A program made the translations under genes and the position numbers. From UBA6136 sp044351045 (lineage in GTDB: Bacteria > Pseudomonadota > Gammaproteobacteria > Methylococcales > Methylococcaceae): a DNA stretch of 13,175 nt. The stretch lies in NCBI GenBank assembly GCA_044351045.1, contig JBILGM010000065.1:1-13175 (forward strand), read 5' to 3'. The notes below the pieces were generated by a model. That model was not told where the DNA came from. It searched no databases and worked only from the letters and a program-made list of their open reading frames with translations. Below are positions 7,381 to 13,175 of the stretch, one piece after another (the stretch's first letter is position 1; each line of letters opens with the position of its first letter).

Positions 7381-7826
7381 AACACGCCACCCCAATAGTC
7401 CGGCCCGCCTTCTTTTTGCAGATGCGGCCACTGTGTCAACCACGCGTCAGCGAAGGGCCTGACGAGCTGGCCCGACAGGGAAAGCCGTTCGGCGTTGGCA
7501 ATACTGTCAACCCAAATCGTTCGGGAACGGCACAGACACTTCGCCATCATGATCGCGAACATTCCCGGCGCAGCACCGGTAGAAATCACCATGTCAGGAC
7601 GCTCCTTGCGGACAATTAACCAAAGTTGTCGGAGCAGAATCGCAAACTTCCAGCGGTCCCAGCGATTGGCATCCTGCACGCAGTAATAACGGTGTTGCGG
7701 CACATCTTCGGCATAATCAGGATTAACACTGACGTACACCGCATCAACCCCCTCAAATGCTGGCCGTAGCAGTGTCATCTCCACCCAATGCCCACCCCCC
7801 GAGCTGACAACCAGTATTTTTTTCAT
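7377..7826 (-). CDS. PssD/Alg14-like glycosyltransferase subunit
   Basis: The 149-residue product begins MKKILVVSSGGGHW, with the SSGGGHW loop at 8-14 that is typical of Alg14/PssD proteins. Further family landmarks are STGAAPG (82-88), a WVDSIANAERLSLSG block (105-119), and an ADAWLTQWPHL block near the C-terminus. Alg14-type proteins hold the acceptor side and anchor the soluble Alg13-type subunit at the inner membrane. The start is placed at the ATG at 7826, seven bases after the stop of the preceding glycosyltransferase. An in-frame extension to 7985 exists but runs inside that gene and lacks homology. The C-terminal end overlaps the PssE-like gene by 4 bp. The pair is the last part of the polysaccharide operon. 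Confidence 0.86.
   Translation of the reverse strand: MKKILVVSSGGGHWVEMTLLRPAFEGVDAVYVSVNPDYAEDVPQHRYYCVQDANRWDRWKFAILLRQLWLIVRKERPDMVISTGAAPGMFAIMMAKCLCRSRTIWVDSIANAERLSLSGQLVRPFADAWLTQWPHLQKEGGPDYWGGVF
7387..7393 (-). promoter_or_regulatory. Ribosome binding site supporting the TTG start of the PssE-like gene
   Basis: On the minus strand GGGGTGG lies six bases before the TTG at 7380, inside the end of the PssD-like gene. It supports a TTG start within the TTGA overlap. Confidence 0.5.
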
Positions 7827-7833
7827 ATGACAC

Positions 7834-8958
7834 TCACGGTGATTTCCTTTCCGCTGCCTGAGCAGGCCTTCCAAACACCAGCTCTCGGTAGATGGCATCA
7901 ATCCGGGTAATGACCGCCTGTTCGGAATAATGCGAGAGATAGTGCTGGCGCGCGGCCCTACCGAGTCGTTGCCGTAAGGTGGCATCCGTCAGCAGGCCCG
8001 CCAGGCCGGCCGTCAGCCCATCCACATCCCCTGCTTCAAATAACCATCCATTCACACCATGTTCAATCATCTCCGGGATACCGCCGACTGAAGTGGCCAA
8101 AATGGCCAGGCCAGCCTCCATCGCCTCAATGATGGCGACCGGCAGGCCCTCGGCATAGGATGGCAGAACGAACAGTTCACAGCGGTCGATCCATTCAGCA
8201 CGCTGTGGCTGATCAATCCAGCCCGCTACCTGAAAACGTCCACACAGCCCTGCCACTTCAACGGCCCGGCGAACCCTTTGTCTGTCGCCATCACCCCCAC
8301 AGAAGACCTCGAATTCGGGCAGCTTAGCCGCGGCATCAGTCTCAAGTTGGACCACGGCTTTGATGAGATCGTCAATCCCCTTTCTCGGCCCATATCGTCC
8401 CAGAAAGAGTAGGCCGATGGACGGATATCGACCCTCACGTACCGGCACCTCCTGGTGCACCGCCTGAATAAAATTGGAGATCACTTCCACGCGGGCATCA
8501 CTGATTTTGGTGTAGAAAGCGCCCCAGTGTTCACTCAAGGCCATAATGCAGCCACTTTGATTCAGAGTGGCCGCAATGTAAGCCCGCACCCAGCCCGGAC
8601 AGTGCGCATGGAACGTCTCAAATTCAGCGCCGTGCATATGCATTACGACCGGCACATGAAAGGCGGCGGCCATCCATACGAATATGGATTTGCGGAAAAA
8701 GCTTCCACGCTCGGCGACATGGACATGCAGCAGAGTCACCCGCCTACAACACAAGCGCCAAAAAACACTCACATAAGCCCGTAAAGCCAGGTCCAGTCGG
8801 GTCAGTAAAGAACCCCGCTGATGAGAGCAAATGACCTCCAGCCTCCAGGCGCTGGCCAATGGAGAAGCCAACAAGGCTTGAATGACCGAAAGCATCCCAC
8901 CTTGACCGAGGGTCGAGACCAGAATCACCCGTTTAGTCGATGCTCCTGGAAAAGTCAT
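7834..8958 (-). CDS. GT4-family glycosyltransferase (second in operon)
   Basis: The 374-residue product has the two-domain GT-B architecture of family GT4 (glycosyl transferases group 1). The N-terminal acceptor domain opens with VILVSTLGQGGM and contains an MHMHGAEFETFH segment. The C-terminal donor domain contains GRYGPRKGIDDLI and the retaining-enzyme EX7E motif (E270 to E278, within EGLPVAIIEAMEAG), followed by TSVGGIPEMIEHGVNG. This places it as a cytoplasmic enzyme moving a sugar from a nucleotide donor to the growing lipid-linked repeat unit; donor and linkage are not predictable. The ATG at 8958 overlaps the stop of the acetyltransferase gene by 4 bp (ATGA), and the PssD-like gene starts seven bases after its own stop. 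Its ribosome binding site is weak, consistent with coupled translation. Confidence 0.88.
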   Translation of the reverse strand: MTFPGASTKRVILVSTLGQGGMLSVIQALLASPLASAWRLEVICSHQRGSLLTRLDLALRAYVSVFWRLCCRRVTLLHVHVAERGSFFRKSIFVWMAAAFHVPVVMHMHGAEFETFHAHCPGWVRAYIAATLNQSGCIMALSEHWGAFYTKISDARVEVISNFIQAVHQEVPVREGRYPSIGLLFLGRYGPRKGIDDLIKAVVQLETDAAAKLPEFEVFCGGDGDRQRVRRAVEVAGLCGRFQVAGWIDQPQRAEWIDRCELFVLPSYAEGLPVAIIEAMEAGLAILATSVGGIPEMIEHGVNGWLFEAGDVDGLTAGLAGLLTDATLRQRLGRAARQHYLSHYSEQAVITRIDAIYRELVFGRPAQAAERKSP

Positions 8959-9521
8959 GCCCGGGGAAGTGGGTCACGATTGGTCGGGACATAGGGATTG
9001 ATGATATAGCGGGCTGACGTTTTCGTCGAAATAACCCGCGCGGGATTTCCGGCCACGGTGACGCCTGCAGGTGTGTCAGCCACAACAATGCAGCCCGCGC
9101 CTAGAGTAGCGTGATCGCCAATCCGAACATTTTCTATCAGGCAAACATGCGGACCCAGATAGACATGGTCGCCTATCACGGCCGCTTGTCCGTGGTTGGC
9201 ACCAATGCTTGTGAAGTGACTCAGGTTACAGTTGTGGCCGATCACCGTAGTAGGATTCAGCACAATACCGATTGGATGCGGCATGAAGAGGCCGTACCCG
9301 ATCTTGACTTCCTTGGGAATGAATACGGAGAGAGACCGTGAGTAATACTTGCAACCCAGGCGACCCAATAGCCGCATGGATCCGTGATGCGATTGCCGGA
9401 TACGTAACCAGCACTGGAAGCGAAACGAATGATTGCAAAAATACTCCCGCAGTAATGCTGCGGCCGAAGTTTTACCCGCGTAGCGGTATAAATCGGACTG
9501 GATAAGCTCCAAGACGGTCAT
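8955..9521 (-). CDS. Serine O-acetyltransferase-like hexapeptide acetyltransferase
   Basis: The 188-residue product has a short helical N-terminus (MTVLELIQSDLYRY...) and a left-handed beta-helix of hexapeptide repeats from about residue 67 to 150, ending in the common AGNPARVI turn. The MPHPIGIVL segment places H82 where CysE has its catalytic histidine. The Asp of the CysE Asp-His dyad (DIHP motif) is not evident; the segment here reads FIPKEVKIG. The protein is much shorter than CysE because most of the N-terminal domain is missing, as in acetyltransferases of polysaccharide clusters such as WcaB. Together with its operon position this suggests O-acetylation of a sugar using acetyl-CoA rather than cysteine synthesis. 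The start at 9521 is supported by AAGGGGG eight bases upstream; the stop overlaps the GT4 start by 4 bp. Confidence 0.85.
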   Translation of the reverse strand: MTVLELIQSDLYRYAGKTSAAALLREYFCNHSFRFQCWLRIRQSHHGSMRLLGRLGCKYYSRSLSVFIPKEVKIGYGLFMPHPIGIVLNPTTVIGHNCNLSHFTSIGANHGQAAVIGDHVYLGPHVCLIENVRIGDHATLGAGCIVVADTPAGVTVAGNPARVISTKTSARYIINPYVPTNRDPLPRA

Positions 9522-9529
9522 GTCATTAG

Positions 9530-9536
9530 CCCCCTT
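9530..9536 (-). promoter_or_regulatory. Ribosome binding site of the acetyltransferase gene
   Basis: AAGGGGG on the minus strand lies eight bases before the ATG at 9521. It is the clearest Shine-Dalgarno in this operon and lies in one of its longer gaps (33 bp). Confidence 0.5.
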
Positions 9537-9554
9537 GAATCCCCATCAGATAGG

Positions 9555-10448
9555 TCACCATCGCCGGTAGAAGCGTCCGTTTGAGAATGAATACTGTCGC
9601 AGTTCATAGAAGCCGAGGGCATAGTTGCGAAGACCGCGAGGGAGCGCTTTGACAATTTTCTTGAGCGTCTCGAAAAGACATTCTGAAAATCCTCTGTGGT
9701 CATTTCGGCCAGACTCTACTTCAGATCGGTTGGAGGCCAGGGCGTAGTCCGACTGGATTGGGTACGTGGTATAGAGGGGTTGGGTCGCCAGCTTCCTGGC
9801 ATGCACCATCATCACCACGGGCGAACTTGACACAAGCCCCACGCGGCAACCGAGCCTCGCTGGATCCGTCACTGAATAACAATGGTGGTTGTGGGTCAGC
9901 TCGTTGCTGGGAAACGGATGTTTTTCCAAGATCAGGTCGCAGACTTCAAAGCCGCGAGTATGATCCAGCAAGCGAAAAAAGAGCTCTGGGCTGAATTGAT
10001 AAAAGCCATGGCCCGCATGGTTATTGCACATGGTAAATACGAACAGCCTGCCCATCGGCTTGACCATGTTCATGCAGTTGGCGATGGCCACCGGAAAGTT
10101 GAAAACATGTTCAAGACTTCCACCGTCTATGACTGCGTTATAGCGCTCGTGGAAGTCGATGGCTACCGGTTCATTCATGTCATGCAGAATGCGGCATCCC
10201 TCGTACTGGTTGTAATCCAGGGAGTCTACCTCCGATGAGCCCAGGAAGACCTTGAAGAAACTCTCCGCGTAATCGCCCTCTGTCCATAGGCGTCGATCAA
10301 ACTCGACCCCATGCTGATTCGCTAAGCGTTGGAGGGCTTTAGGGCTTATATAAAGGCGTAGACGCCCAATCGTCAGGATGCGGTCAAATTTTGCTCCGGC
10401 CTGTTTGGCCTGCAGCAACAAGGCGGCGTTATTAAGGGTAATACCCAT
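9555..10448 (-). CDS. Class I SAM-methyltransferase-like protein of polysaccharide clusters
   Basis: The 297-residue product resembles a Rossmann methyltransferase in its middle. YNAVIDGGSLEHVFNFP (103-119) matches the post-I to motif II region, MVKPMGRLFVFTM (128-140) looks like the strand with the usual KPGG turn, and NNHAGHGFYQFSPELFF (142-158) is a conserved signature of a family often found in surface polysaccharide loci. The glycine-rich SAM loop (motif I, D/ExGxGxG) is not visible; the early segment reads ILTIGRLRLYIS (24-35), and a GSSEVDSLDYNQYEGCRI block (70-87) leads into the methyltransferase core. It may be an O-methyltransferase for the glycan or a non-catalytic derivative. It lies 20 bp after the first GT4 gene and 33 bp before the acetyltransferase. 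The ribosome binding site is weak, so the exact start is less certain. Confidence 0.7.
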   Translation of the reverse strand: MGITLNNAALLLQAKQAGAKFDRILTIGRLRLYISPKALQRLANQHGVEFDRRLWTEGDYAESFFKVFLGSSEVDSLDYNQYEGCRILHDMNEPVAIDFHERYNAVIDGGSLEHVFNFPVAIANCMNMVKPMGRLFVFTMCNNHAGHGFYQFSPELFFRLLDHTRGFEVCDLILEKHPFPSNELTHNHHCYSVTDPARLGCRVGLVSSSPVVMMVHARKLATQPLYTTYPIQSDYALASNRSEVESGRNDHRGFSECLFETLKKIVKALPRGLRNYALGFYELRQYSFSNGRFYRRW

Positions 10449-10468
10449 CGTGATGCCCGCTGATTAGA

Positions 10469-11563
10469 CTACTCAAAACAAATCCGGGCATATTGCTCAA
10501 CTACCCGCTCCAGCGCGAAATTCTCCGCATACTGTTTCAGCACTGCTCGATCTGCCGGTGGATGGGTCAGGCGATCCAGTATGGCTGCCGTCATCGCCTC
10601 AAGATCGTCGAGTGGCACCAACTGGCCATAACGCGGATCCGTCAGAATTTCTGAGGGACCACTCGGACAGTCGGTCGCAACGACCGGCACACCCGCCGCC
10701 AGTGCTTCGACCAGAACATTGCCAAAGCCCTCGTAGTTGGAGGACACCACCAGCAATGCTGCCCGAGCCAGGTAGCTCCCGGTCTGCTTCACGAAACCGG
10801 GCAAGACCACGGACTCTTTTAACCCCAGTGCGTCGATCAGTCTTTCTAGCTTGGGCCTATCCTTGCCCTCTCCCAAAATCATCAATCGAATCGGGTGCGT
10901 CTGCCGGACCTCAGCATACGAACGAATCAGTAACTCGAAGTGTTTTTGTGGATGCAGACGACCAATCCCCATTAGGACGGGCATGCTGCCCACCTCAAGC
11001 CAGGAGTGGTCCGAGGGTGACAATAGCTGACGGCGAAAATCAGGTGTCACAATCGGGTTATAAATAGTCACAGTTTTCATCGGGTCCACACCTAGACGGT
11101 GTAACTCAAACTCCACCCCTCTGGAAACGGCAACAACGCGAGCAGCCCGGTTATAAAAAAACCCCAGACAGCGAGCCACCAAGCGACGCTTAAAGCTCGC
11201 CGCATGGCGCGCCTCTTCGGTTGGATTGCAGTGCTCCGTCACCACGATACGGGTCGGTACGCGGGCGATCCAGGCGGCCAAAATAGCGATGATGTTGGCA
11301 TCATTCATCGCCGAGATCATGGCGGCGGGCCGAATTCGCCAGAGGTACCCAACCAGACCGGGCAACGCCAGACTGAGTCGGGATGCCGACAGATCAACCA
11401 AAGTGATTGAAGTAGACAAAGCGTCAAGATAGGCCCCCGTCGATTTGACCACCACCAAATCGACCGAATCGCCACGTGCCGCGAATCCCTCGGCAAGATT
11501 GATCATGACCCGTTCGGCCCCGCCGCCCGCCAGATCTGTCATAAACAGGGCCAATCGACTCAT
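10469..11563 (-). CDS. GT4-family glycosyltransferase (first in operon)
   Basis: The 364-residue product is a GT-B fold GT4 enzyme. It opens with LALFMTDLAGGGAERVMINL, containing the GGGAERV loop typical of the family's N-terminal domain. The donor domain has IGRLHPQKHFELLI and the EX7E motif (E278 to E286 within YEGFGNVLVEALAAG), followed by VVATDCPSGPSEIL, a frequent variant in N-acetylgalactosamine- and amylovoran-type enzymes. It acts on the cytoplasmic face of the inner membrane, adding a sugar to the lipid-linked glycan; the donor cannot be assigned. The ATG at 11563 overlaps the stop of the ligase/polymerase gene by 4 bp (ATGA), indicating coupled translation. The methyltransferase-like gene follows after 20 bp. 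Confidence 0.9.
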   Translation of the reverse strand: MSRLALFMTDLAGGGAERVMINLAEGFAARGDSVDLVVVKSTGAYLDALSTSITLVDLSASRLSLALPGLVGYLWRIRPAAMISAMNDANIIAILAAWIARVPTRIVVTEHCNPTEEARHAASFKRRLVARCLGFFYNRAARVVAVSRGVEFELHRLGVDPMKTVTIYNPIVTPDFRRQLLSPSDHSWLEVGSMPVLMGIGRLHPQKHFELLIRSYAEVRQTHPIRLMILGEGKDRPKLERLIDALGLKESVVLPGFVKQTGSYLARAALLVVSSNYEGFGNVLVEALAAGVPVVATDCPSGPSEILTDPRYGQLVPLDDLEAMTAAILDRLTHPPADRAVLKQYAENFALERVVEQYARICFE

Positions 11564-13062
11564 GGGTTTTGGTTGTCCTGATTCACAATAGGCCGACCCT
11601 GCAGCCGGGCCAGCACCATCTCCGGTGAAGTCAATGGACGGCCCGAATCCCGATTGATCTGTACCCGTCCCTCTCCATGGGACACTAATGGTGTGGTCTT
11701 TGCATGCCGAAAAATCGGCTCAAGACGAGTCAATGTTATTGTTGATCCATCCTTGATGGTGGCTTTCGCCCGAGACGGATTCGTAAGCACCGCCGTCGCC
11801 CCTATCAGGGTGGCAACCACAATGCTCAGGTTGGGGGTCTTGCTGGAAAGTGCGTTATTACTGGATGCCGCCAAAAGAAATGCAAACGCAGCCACCCGGA
11901 CGAACACAGGCCCGCGGGAAGCCACGCCGGTATAGAAGCCCAACAGCGCGATTGCCAGTGGGATGAACAGACAAAGCCCGACCTTCAGCATCAGTACGAT
12001 CCAGAAGTTCTCGATATTGAACCACCCACCGCGTGCCTCAGTGAGATTAACTACTCCTTCAGATCCAATGCCGAGCAGCAGGTCATTGAGGTTAAGCTCA
12101 CCGATCAGGCTAATAGCCTCCAGTCGAGTTTGCGCACTAGCATCCCAATAAAATTTGTTAAACAAGCCAGCACCCATCTCCAGGTACCCAACTACCGCCG
12201 AAAAGAGCAGACTGCAGAAAAACAGCGCACTGAACACCCCGATAAGCCAACCCATATCGATTTTGCCGGCTATCAAAGTTCGCGCGCCGAATACGGCGAG
12301 ACTGACGGCCAGCAACACTATCGCAGTGCCTAAAGCCCCACGGCTAGCAAACGCCAGCAGGCTTAATAGCAAAATCAGCACGACCGGAACCCTCCACCGC
12401 CAAGGCAACACACAGGCGGCGAACATGACGGCGACGGTGCGTTGTGCACTTTCGAGTGGATGGCTGGCCATGGCCGTAGCGCGAAAAAAAGGCTCTATGG
12501 CTGGCGTTCCTTCAATCAAGAACGGAATCAGGCGCCATTGCTGGTTGGATTCAAAAATTCCCAATATGGCGTTGATGACCGTCAGCACGACGATCAGATA
12601 GAACAGCCAGCGCTGATTCTGGGGTGCCATACAAAGTAATACGGCAGCCAGGAGAGCCGGTATTAACAAGGTATCGAAAAAAAAGCCGAGCCCACCCATC
12701 CCGAACCTAGCGATGGTAAAGAGGAGTGTGGAAATCACGATGGCCACATACAGCACCAGCCAACGGGATTGTCGAAATAGTCTTGCCAGATTATCAATGG
12801 GTTGGCCGCGTAAAAGCGTCAACACAAACGCAAGCAAAATGAGATAACTTCCCGGATGAAGCTTGACCAGAACTGAGCCTCCGGGAAGGCTATACGGAAT
12901 TCCCAGGGACACCAGCAAATTACCGGGCACCACCAGATACAGGAAAAGGCCGAGCGAAACCAGCCATTGAGAAAATGGACTGACTTGCAGCGCGTCGTTC
13001 AAGGATTCCGCATGTTTTAACCCTGATGCACTCTGTGCTGAAGTCAAGGGGATGGTCTGCAC
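11560..13062 (-). CDS. O-antigen ligase/polymerase-family membrane protein (Wzy/WaaL-like)
   Basis: The 500-residue product is polytopic, with roughly ten to twelve hydrophobic segments between residues about 30 and 425. A larger polar loop around residues 290-350 contains AQTRLEAISLIGEL and LLLGIGSEG, resembling the periplasmic loop of O-antigen ligase/polymerase proteins. The arrangement and the SRGALGTAIVLL segment fit the Wzy_C (O-antigen ligase) superfamily; exopolysaccharide polymerases such as VpsF are another possible comparison. Its role would be joining repeat units, or transferring the glycan, at the outer face of the inner membrane. An unusual soluble C-terminal tail of about 74 residues follows the last membrane segment. 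The GTG start directly abuts the TGA of the upstream gene (TGAGTG), with a GGTGG-type ribosome binding site, and the end overlaps the GT4 gene by 4 bp. Confidence 0.8.
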   Translation of the reverse strand: MQTIPLTSAQSASGLKHAESLNDALQVSPFSQWLVSLGLFLYLVVPGNLLVSLGIPYSLPGGSVLVKLHPGSYLILLAFVLTLLRGQPIDNLARLFRQSRWLVLYVAIVISTLLFTIARFGMGGLGFFFDTLLIPALLAAVLLCMAPQNQRWLFYLIVVLTVINAILGIFESNQQWRLIPFLIEGTPAIEPFFRATAMASHPLESAQRTVAVMFAACVLPWRWRVPVVLILLLSLLAFASRGALGTAIVLLAVSLAVFGARTLIAGKIDMGWLIGVFSALFFCSLLFSAVVGYLEMGAGLFNKFYWDASAQTRLEAISLIGELNLNDLLLGIGSEGVVNLTEARGGWFNIENFWIVLMLKVGLCLFIPLAIALLGFYTGVASRGPVFVRVAAFAFLLAASSNNALSSKTPNLSIVVATLIGATAVLTNPSRAKATIKDGSTITLTRLEPIFRHAKTTPLVSHGEGRVQINRDSGRPLTSPEMVLARLQGRPIVNQDNQNP

Positions 13063-13175
13063 TCAAACCACCAGCCGATGACGAGAGACCATCCGGCGAA
13101 CCCCGGCCAAATCCAGCGCATACGCGAGCAGTCCATAGGTCAAGACACCCACGGCTATGCCCATCGCCAAACCGG
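13063..13175 (-). CDS. C-terminal end of a probable Wzx-type polysaccharide flippase (partial)
   Basis: A minus-strand frame enters from the right edge and ends at TGA 13063-13065. The 36 complete codons give a hydrophobic helix (GLAMGIAVGVLTYGLLAYAL) followed by a short basic tail, DLAGVRRMVSRHRLVV. A final membrane helix followed by a basic tail is typical of the C-terminus of polysaccharide export/flippase proteins. The next gene is a ligase/polymerase, where Wzx usually resides. Its stop abuts the GTG start of that gene with no gap, so it belongs to the same operon. Only the last few residues are visible, so another membrane transport protein remains possible. Confidence 0.5.
   Translation of the reverse strand, partial: GLAMGIAVGVLTYGLLAYALDLAGVRRMVSRHRLVV

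Noticed and set aside
7377..7985. Longer start at 7985 for the PssD-like gene
   Set aside because: The 53 added residues are read inside the GT4 gene in another frame and do not resemble the family, which begins with the MKKILVVSSGGGHW segment at 7826.
9758..10238. Two plus-strand frames opposite the methyltransferase-like gene
   Set aside because: They overlap each other and the minus-strand gene, whose product has clear family signatures. No ribosome binding site or known domain supports them.
10558..11067. Plus-strand frame of 169 codons opposite a GT4 gene
   Set aside because: The minus-strand product has the full GT4 signature, including EX7E; the plus-strand peptide is Pro/Arg/Ser-rich and featureless.
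1..13175. CRISPR array, tRNA/rRNA genes, toxin-antitoxin or intact IS elements
   Set aside because: No regularly spaced repeats, cloverleaf-like or rRNA sequence, transposase motif, or small paired toxin-antitoxin frames were seen on either strand.

Overview
The window reads as chromosomal DNA from a moderately GC-rich Gram-negative bacterium, most likely a gammaproteobacterium. This rests on gene content and protein style only; no rRNA, tRNA or other taxonomic marker is present. Genes are densely packed, and I see no intact mobile element, CRISPR array or RNA gene.

Left part, plus strand (1-5643): after the 3' end of an unidentified gene (2-193) and a 151-bp spacer comes a three-gene chaperone-like module. 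It consists of a membrane-anchored DUF2760-type protein (345-965), an Hsp70-family ATPase (962-2815, TTG start, 4-bp overlap with the previous gene) and a second, larger Hsp70 paralogue (2857-5643) carrying a C-terminal extension of about 300 residues of DUF3731 type. Both Hsp70s keep the ATPase motifs but lack a DnaK-style helical lid. No J-protein or GrpE gene lies alongside. This is a recurrent but functionally uncharacterised chaperone module.

Middle (5644-6891): a perfect 8-bp palindrome follows the second Hsp70. Next is a plus-strand gene for an exported ribonuclease T2 with both catalytic histidine motifs and an N-terminal extension. A convergent spacer (6679-6891) then separates the plus-strand genes from the minus-strand ones. 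It holds an inverted repeat and a short direct repeat.

Right part, minus strand (6892-13175): the distal end of a surface or exopolysaccharide operon, transcribed right to left. In transcription order it encodes the C-terminal end of a probable Wzx-type flippase (runs off the window), a polytopic O-antigen ligase/polymerase-family protein, a GT4 glycosyltransferase, a SAM-methyltransferase-like protein with a degenerate SAM motif I, a serine-acetyltransferase-like hexapeptide acetyltransferase, a second GT4 glycosyltransferase, and a split PssD/PssE (Alg14/Alg13-like) glycosyltransferase pair. Most junctions are 4-bp overlaps (ATGA or TTGA) or gaps of a few bases, which points to one translationally coupled transcript. 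The products plausibly build a lipid-linked repeat unit in the cytoplasm, acetylate or otherwise decorate it, flip it and polymerise it.

The best candidates for something under-described are the membrane-anchored DUF2760/twin-Hsp70 module and the methyltransferase-like protein without a recognisable SAM loop. I found no clear evidence of a completely new system.
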